A DNA stretch of 64,000 nt from Oncomelania hupensis (lineage: Eukaryota; Mollusca; Gastropoda; Littorinimorpha; Pomatiopsidae): assembly GCA_036898135.1 (NCBI GenBank), contig CM072519.1, positions 70,434,750 through 70,498,749 on the forward strand, read 5' to 3'. Both the position numbers and the translations under genes were made by a program. Below, in pieces: positions 1 to 13,111 of the stretch (the first letter of the stretch is position 1; every line of letters starts with the position of its first letter). The notes beneath the pieces were generated by a model that had not been told where the DNA came from, made no database searches, and saw only the letters and a program-made list of their open reading frames with translations.

Positions 1-468
1 AGAGGAGGACGAGGAATATAGACGGAGATAGAGGAGAGGAGGACGAGGAATATAGACGGAGATAGAGGAGAGGAGGACGAGGAATATAGACGGAGATTGG
101 GGAGAGGAGGACGAGGAATATAGACGGAGATAGAGGAGAGGAGGACGAGGAATGTAGACGGAGATAGAGGAGAGGAGGACGAGGAATATATACAGAGATT
201 GAGGAGAGGAGGACGAGGAATATAGACGGAGAGAAGGACGAGGAATGTAGACGTAGATAGAGGAGGACGAGGAATATAGACGGAGATAGAGGAGAGAAGG
301 ACGAGGAATATAGGCGGAGGTAGAGGAGAGAGGACGAGGAATATATACAGAGATTGAGAAGAGGAGGACGAGGAATATATACAGAGATTGAGGAGAGGAG
401 GACGAGGAATATAGACGGAGATAGAGGTGAGGAGGACGAGGAATATAGACGGAGATAGAGGAGAGGAG
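1..468. repeat. 34-bp minisatellite, purine-rich
   Basis: About 13 imperfect copies of a 34-bp unit built around AGGAGGACGAGGAATATAGA, continuing from before the window start. Units differ by small deletions and substitutions (for example ATATACAG for ATAGACGG). The strand shown is almost pyrimidine-free within each unit. The array ends directly at a truncated copy of dispersed repeat family A. No coding role is seen. Confidence 0.9.
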
Positions 469-474
469 GATCAG

Positions 475-815
475 CTTGGGAATATTGGACACTTTCTGCC
501 AGGTGGTCACTAAGGCTTCCTATGATGTTATTAGTTAGCAATGTAGGCATTTTATATGTATGTGTTCCGTGAATATGTCATAACGATGTTTATATTCTAT
601 TTTGTTTTTGTAAACGGGGGTTCGATAAATTAGAGTATAGCCTCAGCGTCCCCTGCGTGGGATGTCTTTATTGTAAAGTGACTGGCTGGTGGAGAGCTTT
701 CAGTTTTACCACTAGGGTTGTTTCAGCAGATCTTTTATGCGGATCAGGGGTTGTCCGGTCCTGATTTGGCTCGGAAGAGTCCGCTGGACCTAAAGCAATT
801 ATCATGTAATGTAAT
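475..815 (+). mobile_element. Dispersed repeat family A, 5'-truncated copy
   Basis: This sequence recurs at 1.15-1.77, 19.43-20.01, 20.76-23.87, 27.66-28.26 and 51.17-51.85 kb. This copy holds the 3' half and ends with the family's closing motif GGACCTAAAGCAATTATC followed by (ATGTA)n. Short-repeat 3' tails, 5' truncation and both orientations point to a retroposed (LINE- or SINE-like) family rather than a DNA transposon. No protein domain is recognised. Confidence 0.75.
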
Positions 816-817
816 GT

Positions 818-908
818 AATGTACCTCCGAGTTACGGGATAGGATAGGATAGGATTGGATAGGATAGGATAGGATAGGATAGGATAGGATAGGATAGGAT
901 AGGATAGA
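818..908 (+). mobile_element. RTE-like LINE remnant: last bases plus (GGATA)n tail
   Basis: Contains CTCCGAGTTACGGGATAGG, the extreme 3' end of the LINE seen intact at 61.86 kb, followed by about 13 GGATA units. It is effectively a tail-only copy, probably an extremely 5'-truncated insertion that later expanded as a microsatellite. Confidence 0.75.
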
Positions 909-1149
909 GGTATGTATTATCCTACAATAGTTCTTGTATGTATGTATTCTTCGGTGTCAACAAGTAACTAATCTCCATCGGGTTTGAACCAAGACCCTGT
1001 TGATTTATTATACCCAATCGGAGACTTATTCGCCAGTCCACTGAATAAAATATATAAGTAACACTAGTCCATATACACTAGGCATTCACACTGAAAAGCA
1101 AAACCATTTTGTACTAATTTAGAAGAAGTTATTATATTATTCATTGTTT

Positions 1150-1765
1150 ATAGGGTCCAGCGGACTGCAAGGAGCCGAATCAGGGTCACAATATCAAGAC
1201 CATAGCTTGGTTGAAAGAGGACTCGCCTCTGATCCATTTAAAAGATCTGCTGGGACAACTCTAATGATAACACTGAAGGCACTCCACCAGCCGGTCACTT
1301 TACAATAAAGGCATCCCGTGCAGAGGACTCTGAGGCTATACTCTAATTTATCGAACCCCCATTTACAAAAACAAAATAGAATATAAACATCGTTATGACA
1401 TATTCACGGAACACATACATAGAAAATGCCTACATTGCTAAATAATACCATAGAAAGCCCTATAGTGACTATTTTGGCAGAAAGCATCCAATATCCCCAA
1501 GCTGACCCAACAGACCCAAGCTGACCCAACAGACACCTAACACAAATGAGGAGTTGTGGGAGGTTTCAAAAAAAAAAAAGATTGGTGACTGGTCTAACGA
1601 AGAAGATAGTCTACGTGTAGAGTAGATTGATAGAACAGAGTAGGAATGAGAAAGAACAAAGGAGAAAGACAGCGACAGTGGGAATTTAAAGCACTAAATT
1701 TCCAGAAATTGGGGATACTATTTATACACAAATCCCCGGAACCCTCACGGGGAAATAGTTTAGAA
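1150..1765 (-). mobile_element. Dispersed repeat family A, near full length
   Basis: Minus-strand copy running from the GTCC(A)GCGGACT 3' end at 1152 to the CCCCGTGAGGGTTCCGGGG-like 5' end near 1760. Internal landmarks shared with other copies are the TTTACAATAAAGG block, the ACATACATAGAAAATGCC block and the GGGGATACTATTTATAC block. The 3' end here diverges from the subfamily with (TAATG)n tails. No intact protein is recognised. Confidence 0.75.
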
Positions 1766-2057
1766 GAAGCGTGGCAAGAGTAGTGTACGCACAATATAAT
1801 ATCTTCTTCGCTGTGTGGTGTGTGTGCTTCCACTGAAATATTTTTTAACATAAAGCGCTCAAGTTTACTGTGGCCAAATTATCATTACAATGATAATCAT
1901 TTTAAAATTTGCTTCTGTTCAGCTCGTTCTCCGTTGTTTGTGTTTATCATGATTCATGCCATGCCAGTTATATTTGTAGGCTTATGTGATATAGAAGTTC
2001 TATGGGCGAGGAGAGGAGAGGAGAGGAGAGAGGGACTTGATGTTTTTCTTAAACAAA

Positions 2058-3597
<1,540 letters not shown>

Positions 3598-4023
3598 CGG
3601 ACGGTGGTCTAATGGTAGAGCTTTGGCTTGCGGATCTGAAGGTCCAGGGTTTGAGCCCAGTCCGGGGCATTGTGTTGTGTCCTTGGGAAAGACACTTTAC
3701 TCCCGTTTCCTACTCCTTCGGATGAGAGTATAAACCGAGGTCTATTCTGTGTCGCATACATTCCATCATAACGGACTTTAAAGATCCTGATGCTCATGTC
3801 CTAGACGGGTGAGTGCCGGTGACAAGAACACACCCAGCATGCACCTAGGTCCTTCTCCCCATCCCTGGCTGCCCAGGATTGTGCTCAGTTGTCTGGAGCG
3901 TTATTACGGTGCGCCCAAAGGCTGCAAGTTGGCGCCTCGAGCGGCTTGAGTTAGATCCTGTATCGGCCAGCGCCTTGAGCAGCTCTTGAGCTGAAAAAGC
4001 GCTATAAAAGAACGATTAAATAA
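3598..4023 (+). mobile_element. tRNA-headed SINE, family B, near full length
   Basis: The head carries a box-A-like TGGTCTAATGGTAGAGC (3605 onward) and a box-B-like GGGTTTGAGCCC (about 3648), spaced as in tRNA-derived RNA polymerase III promoters. The body has TGTGTCCTTGGGAAAGACAC, a motif common in invertebrate SINEs. The 3' part runs through GAGCAGCTCTTGAGC to AAGCGCTATAAAAG. Partial copies lie at 16.17, 20.05-20.39 and 41.46-41.74 kb. The family assignment is from my own comparison within the window. Confidence 0.75.
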
Positions 4024-5052
4024 TGGCCAAACACGTGCTAGGGCTAATAGAGGTTGTAGTTGACACTTTTTCACGAAAGGCAGTGTTCTGTTAGCTGTGA
4101 AAAAGGGTCAACAAAAAGAGTGATTATATTCCACGAACGACAATCTTCGGTGCAACCATGGCTGGGTTGTATTAAGAAGCGTAGTAAGTTTAGCCTAGTG
4201 CTGTGTTATATAGGCTTAACCCAGCAAGGGCCGCTGTCGTTAGGCACAAGGGCGCCGTGTTGTCACAGAGTGTTATGCTTATTAAGAATACAGATTTTAA
4301 ATGTCAGTTTTCTTTAACGCAGACGTGAAGTTAGCTTCTCTGGAATGCAAACTGTCATTTAACAAACACACAAAAGGAGTTGAAGCGTGTGATTTCTTTA
4401 AAGTGTGTGTGTGTGTGTCTGTGTGTGTGTGTCTGTGTGGGTGTGTGTGTGCGTGTGTGTGTTGTTTTTTCTTAAATGATGCATAGGTTTTTACCACAGA
4501 GAAGTGGTGGATAATGGTGAGGAGTTGGGAGTGAGAGAAAGTAGAGTGACGAAGGGAGGGAGTTGGGAGAGTGGAGGGGTGGGGTTAAGGGCAAGAGGGA
4601 AGAGCACAACTGCTATTGGCTTCACTTAAATGCAATCTGACACTCCATGTTATCAAAAGTAGAAGATTAGAATTGTGATTTGTATGAAGACAGTTGTATG
4701 ATTTATGTGAACGGTAATGGAATTCTTGCTGTTTTGGAGTTTGGGGGGTGGGGGGGTGGAAGGGGAGTGAATAGTTGAGAGTTGTTTGTGGATAGGGGAG
4801 GAGGATGGGGAAGTAGGCAGAAGAGAGGTCAGAGGTCAGAAGGTTGCACATCATTATTTGGTTTTGGCTGCTGTAGGATTGATTTGGCGTTTGTGGAATG
4901 CAGTGTGTCATTACCGAACTGGGTTTAGTCAACAGTGGTTTGATGATTATTTGAGTGTAGAGAACGTACTGTTTGATTTGTAGCAATGTCAACATTATAT
5001 GAACTGCTTTACATTTCTATGGGGGAGAGAGTGGGCAAGTGAAAGAAAGCAA
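4024..5052. other. No gene recognised; (GT)n tract
   Basis: Contains a (GT)n microsatellite with interruptions at 4403-4463. From 4500 to 5050 the plus strand is strongly purine-rich (GGGAGGAG-type). Open frames here are short and lack any recognisable motif. Confidence 0.55.
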
Positions 5053-6820
5053 GGGGTTGAGTTAGAAAGTTATGTAAGGAGGATTTTACAGTGGGGTTGA
5101 GTTAGAAAGTTATGTAAGGAGGATTTTACAGTGGGGTTGAGTTAGAAAGTTATGTAAGGAGGATTTTACAACGGGGTTGAGTTAGAAAGTTATGTAAGGA
5201 GGATTTTACAGTGGGGTTGAGTTAGAAAGTTATGTAAGGAGGATTTTACAGTGGGGTTGAGTTACAAAGTTATGTAAGGAGGATTTTACAGTGGGGTTGA
5301 GTTAGAAAGTTATGTAAGGAGGATTTTACAGTGGGGTTGAGTTAGAAAGTTATGTAAGGAGGATTTTACAGTGGGGTTGAGTTAGAAAGTTATGTAAGGA
5401 GGATTTTACAGTGGGGTTGAGTTAGAAAGTTATGTAAGGAGGATTTTACAGTGGGGTTGAGTTAGAGAGTTATGTAAGGAGGATTTTACAACGGGGTTGA
5501 GTTAGAAAGTTATGTAAGGAGGATTTTACAGTGGGGTTGAGTTAGAAAGTTATGTAAGGAGGATTTTACAGTGGGGTTGAGTTAGAAAGTTATGTAAGGA
5601 GGATTTTACAGTGGGGTTGAGTTAGAAAGTTATGTAAGGAGGATTTTACAGTGGGGTTGAGTTAGAAAGTTATGTAAGGAGGATTTTACAGTGGGGTTGA
5701 GTTAGAAAGTTATGTAAGGAGGATTTTACAGTGGGGTTGAGTTAGAAAGTTATGTAAGGAGGATTTTACAGTGGGGTTGAGTTAGAAAGTTATGTAAGGA
5801 GGATTTTACAGTGGGGTTGAGTTAGAAAGTTATTTAAGGAGGATTTTACAGTGGGGTTGAGTTAGAAAGTTATGTAAGGAGGATTTTACAGTGGGGTTGA
5901 GTTAGAAAGTTATGTAAGGAGGATTTTACAGTGGGGTTGAGTTAGAGAGTTATGTAAGGAGGATTTTACAACGGGGTTGAGTTAGAAAGTTATGTAAGGA
6001 GGATTTTACAGTGGGGTTGAGTTAGAAAGTTATGTAAGGAGGATTTTACAATGGGGTTGAGTTAGAAAGTTATGTAAGAAGGATTTTACAGTGGGGTTGA
6101 GTTAGAAAGTTATTTAAGGAGGATTTTACAGTGGGGTTGAGTTAGAAAGTTATGTAAGGAGGATTTTACAATGGGGTTGAGTTAGAAAGTTATTTAAGGA
6201 GGATTTTACAGTGGGGTTGAGTTAGAAAGTTATGTAAGGAGGATTTTACAGTGGGGTTGAGTTAGAAAGTTATGTAAGGAGGATTTTACAGTGGGGTTGA
6301 GTTAGAAAGTTATGTAAGGAGGATTTTACAGTGGGGTTGAGTTAGAGAGTTATGTAAGGAGGATTTTACAGTGGGGTTGAGTTAGAAAGTTATGTAAGGA
6401 GGATTTTACAGTGGGGTTGAGTTAGAAAGTTATGTAAGGAGGATTTTACAGTGGGGTTGAGTTAGAAAGTTATGTAAGGAGGATTTTACAGTGGGGTTGA
6501 GTTAGAAAGTTATGTAAGTAGGATTTTACAACGGGGTTGAGTTAGAAAGTTATGTAAGGAGGATTTCACAGTGGGGTTGAGTTAGAAAGTTATGTAAAGA
6601 GGATTTCACAGTAGATTGAGTTGGAAAGTTATGTAAGGATTATTTTACAGTGGGGTTGAGTTAGAAAATTATGTAAGGAGGATTTTACAATAGGGTTGAG
6701 TTAAAAAGTTATGTAAGGAGGATTTCACAGTGGGGTTGAGTAAGAAAGTTATGTAAGGAGGATTTCACAGTGGGGTTGAGTAAGAAAGTTATGTAAGGAG
6801 GATTTCACAGTGGGGTTGAG
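5053..6820. repeat. 40-bp minisatellite, about 44 copies
   Basis: The unit is GGGGTTGAGTTAGAAAGTTA followed by TGTAAGGAGGATTTTACAGT. The array is highly uniform over 1.77 kb, decaying only at its right end (6600-6820). Diagnostic variants (ACGGGG for GTGGGG; AGAGAG for AGAAAG; TATTTAAGG for TATGTAAGG) recur at multiples of 40 bp, showing block duplication. Stops close all frames. There are no unique spacers, so it is not a CRISPR array. Confidence 0.97.
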
Positions 6821-7814
6821 GGAGTCTTTTGAGACTTTGGAACTTTGTCCTTTTATTTCACATAACATGATTTAAATATACAAAATGACAAGAGGCTCAT
6901 AGCCCTGGGGGCTGTATAGTCAAAAACGGGGGGAGAGGGGGTTGAGGGGGGATTGGGATACACATAGCATTCGTACCATGAACGGCATTGTATAACACTA
7001 CAGCTACATTTACAATATATTCAGCAACTGGACTCACAAACACTAAGGAATTTACAATCACAAAAATAAATGTGGCAAAAAAATAAATACACAGAACGAT
7101 ACCAATTTAACATCTTACCAATACAACACAATAAGACAAATAACACGTAAATCAGACAAAATGTAAAATAAAGAGTCAGCATATTCAATTGCACTTTTAA
7201 TTTCGAGAAAAAAAAACTGGTTATAATAAAAAAAAGAAATGGTTATATCAGGAAGAAAGCAATCTTGAGACAATTTCTATTTCAGTGTAATGATCATGAT
7301 GAAATGCTAGTTCTATTTAAACAGAGAAAAGATAATTCCAATAAGACGACTCAGTTTTAATAACCTAGTTTTAGATTTTGAATTCATCAGTTGATGCATT
7401 TTATACACATTTGGATAATTTCTATAATATTGAGGTATAAGAGAGGAATTACTTTACCATTTATTTCAACTTCATTGAAGCTAAGGGCACGTGCGACTGC
7501 CAGATTAGATTTATTAATATGACGACCTACTAGCGCCAAAACCGCGAGTTACCAGTATCACAAGATAATTCAAATTAACAAGTATTCTGTGTAATTTACA
7601 GAAATACCGATGATCCACAGTGTTAAGTAATAATTATCCGTATTTGCCACGCCTCCCTAACGCCAAAACTTGATAATTACAAATATCATGAGATAATTGC
7701 AAATATCATGGGATAATTACAGTAATCAAGGGATAATTACAATAATCAAGGGATAATTACAATTATTATTTAAAAATTACAAATATCTTCGCGTGATTAT
7801 GTGTTTGGTGCTGT
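6821..7814. other. AT-rich spacer, no gene recognised
   Basis: AT-rich sequence. At 7670-7790 a degenerate repeat of about 20-21 bp based on GGGATAATTACAATAATCAA occurs about five times. Nothing else is supported. Confidence 0.6.
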
Positions 7815-8990
7815 AGGTATTTCTCGCAGATTATTCTGAGATTGAAAATCTGCTCATTGGTACTTTGCACTGCCCTGAATCCTGCTTGTTCTTCAGCATA
7901 ATTTGTTCTGCTTGGGGTTTCAACCTGTTGAGTATTGTTTTCTGGAGGCCTTTCTTGGGATGGCTGATGAGGCTGATGGTGCGGTAATATTCACACTCCT
8001 GAAGGGTACCCTTTTTGGAAAGAGTGATGACTAGCGACTGGGTCCATGGTGCAGGCCAATCCCCACTCTGCCAGATCTTGTTACAGATAATGGAGAGGAT
8101 GTCAATCATCGCTTCTCCTCCTGCTTGAAGCAATTATGTGGATATGTTGTCCACTCCCGCTGACTTCCCCTTCTACAGTTATTGCACTGCTGCCTCAACT
8201 TCTTCTCGGAGAATTGGGAAAATTTCTTATTCTTTGCTGTTCTCGGGACATGCTAAAACTGATGGGTCTCAGTTTGGTGCGTGGTTGTAAATGTCAGAAC
8301 AGTACTCTGTCCATCTATCCTAGGCTTCTTGTTTTTCTGTCAGGCATATGCCAGACTTGCTTTGGATCGTGGAGACCTTGGGCTGTTTAACACTTGTCAG
8401 CTGCTTCACAGTCTGATAGGTCTTCTTGCTGTTGTTCTTGTTTAGACTGTTTCTCTATTTTTTGGGACTGATCTTGTATCCAGTTATCCTTTGCTGTGCG
8501 CATGCCTTTTCTGATGTCATTGTTGATTTTTCGGTAGGCATCAGGTCCCTGTGAGGTGTTCTTTTTTTTCTCTCATCTTTTGTCACACAGGTCCAAAAGT
8601 TCAGGTGTGATCCAAGGTTTTGTCTTTGGGCGGTGCTTGCCAAGGATCTCAGTGGGGGCATCTGTCACAACTGATCGAGTTGAAGGTGGTGGTCATGGTG
8701 TTGACATCTATTTCACCAGCTCCCAAAATGAGCAGTGGTGCAAATTTCCCTCCAATTGTGGCTTGGAATATTTCTGCCACTAGCGGGTTTTGCAGTTTGC
8801 CCAGGTCACGGCGAACTTCAGTCTGGTGCACTTTGCTGTGTTTACTCTCTTCAAGTGGAGCCGAAAAAACATAATCATGAGATCGTGGTCACTTCCGATG
8901 TCTGTTCCTGAAAAAGTGCGTGTCCTGCCAATGTTGACGTTTGATCTGAAGCGTTTCTTGACCATGGTGTAGTCAATCTGGTTGTGATCT
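7815..8990 (-). pseudogene. RTE-like LINE fragment: endonuclease C-terminus, linker, start of RT
   Basis: Read on the minus strand, this gives the SDHDL end of an APE-type endonuclease (about 8780-8990), a Lys-rich linker, and the start of the reverse transcriptase (YYRTISLISHPKKG, LNRLKPQAEQI) near 7850-7960. Frameshifts separate the pieces, so it is dead. It is the 3'-ward half of a copy whose 5' half lies at 10977-12148. The two halves are separated by a 2-kb insertion. EN frames of this type are often mislabelled 'craniofacial development protein 2-like' in databases. Confidence 0.85.
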
Positions 8991-10302
8991 TGTAACGAAC
9001 GCAATTCATATATGTTTGTATGAGTAGACGTTATGACGTCACTAGCGTAAGTGCGGTGTGCGCATGTCTAACATTTAATAAAGTGAGCAGATTTTATTCA
9101 GAGATTACATAGTGGTTGAAGGAAGAAGACCTGCTCTTTGGAGTTCCAAAAAATCGGGATTTTTCTAAGGAATAATCTAGCTGTATCTTGAATACAGCGG
9201 CCGGTTCGGAGTGGCAACTTTCCTGGTATGTGGCTGGTGGAGATGACCCTGTGACGTCCGTCTACAAAACCGGATGTGATCTCCATCAACGCCGACTATC
9301 TCTCCTTCGACCAACCATCACTGGCGCAGACGTGCGGCAACGGTGGGCGAAGAAAGTCTTCAGACTAGAGCTACGGGATCACCTACAGTGTTCCCCAGGG
9401 GTAGCTATTTGTTCCTAGCGTCGGCTGTGTATACAACGTCTAGTGAATGTCTGCGAGGACAGTGAGTAAACCATTATTGCTTAATACTGAGAGACCAGGA
9501 TTTCTCAACGAACCTTCAGTGTGTCATTATTGACAGTGAATAATTATGTCTAAAACGGTATAGAGGCAAGTGACGTCTCAAGAGAGAGACAATGACCTCC
9601 TTATAAGCCACTGACTGATTATTTGTGCAAGCTCGTTTGTATTAGGTATAAGAAATCTGTGATTTAATGTACAGTGTACTTATATGAACGAATGAAAAAT
9701 AGCTAAACAGAAGGGCAAAGAGAGAAAACTGTGCCGTCTTTGTCCTTGTTTGTAAGCTCGTGTGCGATGACGGATGCGATTCTAGAGTAAACAGAGACAG
9801 AGCATGCATCCTTAAACTGAAAGTCAGAAACACACACGCATACACTCATTTTATTAGTTTATTTATATACGCATTTATATTGTATTTATTTCAATATTTA
9901 TACTGCCAGGGCCCTACAAAAAGTAGAATGGCCATTTAGGCAGTGAAATGGCCACAAGGCTCACATGGTAAAATAATTTTAAAAAGATAAATAAAATTTA
10001 ACACCCACTCACACACACTAAAAAACCCACACCCACACAGTATATATACTAACCAAAGAATCAAGAACAATAATTATGGCAAAAAATTACATTTAAAAAC
10101 CCATCGTTGAGCAGTCGCTCAAGAGGAAGGGAAATATTAAGAAGCAATAAAAATTTAAAGTAAACATAATGAAGAAAACAATATAGCATAATTATATAAT
10201 ACATTTATATACAGAAAAAACATCTAAAAACATATTTATAAATGTATACATACAAATATATATATTTACATACGAATATACCCCTAATATAACAACAATA
10301 AT

Positions 10303-10383
<81 letters not shown>

Positions 10384-10549
10384 GCAACAACGTTATAAAA
10401 CTAATAGTGACGAGACAGAACAAGGCATAAATCACCACAGTACAAAACCAAATGGAGAAGTAAATTATACCAATACAAAGCAATAAAAACCCACAATGTC
10501 GTAAACATAGGCTACAAACTGTACACTCTACGACATCTGGGGTACGACT

Positions 10550-10602
<53 letters not shown>

Positions 10603-10976
10603 TACACTACCCGAGCACATTGATACATACAAAAACTTCATTTATTAATGTAAGAGATAAGCTAGATTAGTTTATTTATTGTAGCGGCGAGCAATACTTG
10701 TATGTCAACCATGAACATCGCCGTCATCGGGGTGGAAGCGCCGCCGCAACATCATTCCCACAGCACGGATAGCGCGGAAAAAGACAGGACAACGTCGCCC
10801 ACAAGCATAATACTGGACTGTACAGTAATAATAAATAATCTTTTTTCAACTAAACAAAAATAAATGTACTGGTTACCTCCACCCCCCTCCCAAAGATGAA
10901 CTTTACGACACAAATACAGTGGTAAGACTGTTATACGCATTTAAATATATCATTTAACGCATATCCACGCGTTACA
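8991..10976. mobile_element. 2-kb insertion with TTGTAACG inverted ends splitting a LINE
   Basis: The left end reads TTGTAACGAACG (8990 on) and the right end reads CGCGTTACAA (to 10977), so the termini are inverted over 8 bp. LINE sequence on the two sides is contiguous when the insert is removed, which defines the borders. The TG...CA ends would also suit a long solo LTR. No clear target duplication or transposase is visible. Inside are (AAT)n at 10306-10381, (CA)n at 10554-10597 and otherwise AT-rich sequence. Class uncertain. Confidence 0.6.
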
Positions 10977-12148
10977 ATGCTTCTTGCTGGGACTTTGCCA
11001 TGTCCATCGTCTGGATTTTTTGTAAAGATCAAGCGAGTTTGCCAGTATCAGATTGTTTTATCTGGCAAACTCCAGGAGTCTCAGACCTCTGTCGTTTGTC
11101 TTGTTGTTGCAGTAGGTTCCTCATGTGTCTCTCCAGTTGTGATAGGCATCTTGGTCATCCTTGGCATTCCAGTCGCCTTGCACTATGACTATGTCCTTCC
11201 TCTTCACTTGGTCAAGGACTGCCTGCAGATGTTCATATAAATCCTCGACTTCGCTGTCGTCATAGTCTGATGTTGGGGCATAGACCTGGATGATGCTGAT
11301 GTTGATACAGTAAGTAGCAATGTGATATTCTTTTGCTGTGATACAATGACGGTGTGCGAGTCGATGTTGCGTGAATATCTTTTTTTTAAATTTGTATCGG
11401 GGTTTTTATCTGTTCTTTCTATGCGCGAAGCAAGTTCTCTAGTATAGTAATGAGTTTACTGGAGACTGAGCGGCAACCCATGACAGTGGCTAAAACGTCA
11501 TTGTGGACCAAGAATCCAACGCCGTGTTCGTGCCTGTCATCTCTCCCGCTGAAATAAAGCTTGTGGCCTTTGTCAGTCGTTGTTTAACACCCAGGTCTTT
11601 CCAGCGCAGTTCGCTGATACCAAAAATGTTCCATCGATAGTGGTCCAGGTCGTGGGACAGTTCTTCTAATTTTACCTCGCAGTTAGGGTCCTGACATTTC
11701 AGGTTCATATGATGATGTTGTCTCTCGTGCAGATCTTGCTAAGTTGTCCATCAGTAATACACGTATCACCTCCGTCCTGGTGGCCAACGGAAGGCGCGGT
11801 CCTGGGTGACCCGGGCGACGACCGATTCGATTTTGATTTGTAGTGAGTGGTTCTTTTCATCATATGGTGTATCTTGGACAAGAAAGACCTGGCGGTGTCC
11901 AGTCCTCTTCAGGCTGTTTGCCACAGCCAAAATCCACGAGTACAGTGTGGCTTGCCTTTGACCCCGAGTAGGTGTTTGTTGAATCTTTAATAACGTGAGG
12001 TCCCCCCGTCCTGGCCGGTGACTTCTGTGTAGAAGACTTTCGCCCAGTGACGCCGTGCTGAAATCACCCCTGTTAGTCGCCAGCTAACGACACTCCGGGA
12101 AACGTTTGTCTATTCTATTTAGTGACCGAATCCACGGGGCCTAGTGCA
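10977..12148 (-). pseudogene. RTE-like LINE fragment: 5' leader and endonuclease N-terminus
   Basis: The minus strand contains the LINE 5' leader (about 11720-12148, matching 54211-54600 with CGTTTCCCG and GGCGACTAACAGGGGTGAT). Next comes the EN start (LDHYRWNIFGISELRW, about 11600-11680) and the GDWN-containing region near 11170. Around 11300-11445 roughly 140 bp does not match the other copies. The start TAGGCCC(C/T)GTGG is shared with the copy at 54.2 kb, which suggests it is close to the true 5' end. Frames are broken. Confidence 0.85.
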
Positions 12149-13111
12149 AAGGGAAAATGTAAAATTATTAGTCCAACTACTAGCATAACGTATACCACTT
12201 CCAACAGTTTAAACAGAATAGCAAACTATGTAATGCCAATGCACTGCTGAAAATATTAATGCTGGGTAGCCAACAGTATTGCATTTTGGGGTGGGATTTT
12301 TACCTATAGAAACCGTCCTACGGTTCCGATAGAAATAGGAAACCATGTCATGCAAGTGTACTAAAAAGAACGGAGAGAAAAGATTACTATCAGTATTGGT
12401 AGGCTCTATATTGATTTTGGTACTTGACATGTTCATTGTGATTGCGCTTAATGTTGCTACAGTTTATGCAAGATCTTTTACTTGAAGTCTTAAAAGGTGT
12501 TGTGTGGAGTGTGTGACAGTCTACGGATAACCATCTCAATACGCAATGTATGTTGTCATTTGGCTGAAAATAAATTCTGTATTGTGTATTCTTGGGGAGG
12601 GACTTTTCAATGAAACGGGGTTGAAAGGGACCACAGCTAAACATTAACACTGTGAGTCACAATTATAAGGCATAGTCAAGGGTAGTACGCATAGGTACAA
12701 CTACTAACATTACCTAGGCCTATGTTAGGATCAATGGTCTGAAAGACCAGGTCAAAGAAATCAATACCTAGCATTAGGTATACATTACATTTTTATTGAC
12801 CAACAGGTTAAGGTGGAACGCAGAGAGAGAGAGAGAGAGACAGAGAGAGAGAGAGAGACAGAGAGACAGAGAGACAGAGACAGACAGACAGACAGACAGA
12901 CAGAGAGGGAGACAGACAGAGAGAGAGAGAAGTAGGAAAGGGAGAAAGGTCGGGCGAGGTGCACCAAGGAACGGAATGTTTTGAAGGTGTAAGGACAGTA
13001 AAATGAGCAAAGACAAACACTGCACACCCACCCACCCACACACACCCACCCACACCCACACACCAGGCTAAACTCATTATTGCAAAAAGTAAAATACTGC
13101 CTTGGAGTGGA
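12149..13111. other. No gene recognised; GA/CAGA microsatellite
   Basis: 12820-12930 is a compound (GA)n(CAGA)n microsatellite. 13021-13066 is CACCC/CACA-rich. The Ser/Leu and Val/Cys-rich frames on the minus strand are products of these repeats. The rest is unremarkable AT-rich DNA. Confidence 0.6.

Noticed and set aside
5053..6820. Regularly spaced repeats resembling a CRISPR array
   Set aside because: The 40-bp units are contiguous with no unique spacers, and the context is eukaryotic.
10205..10603. Minus-strand frame with poly-Leu and Cys-Val runs
   Set aside because: Produced by (AAT)n and (CA)n microsatellites inside the 2-kb insertion.
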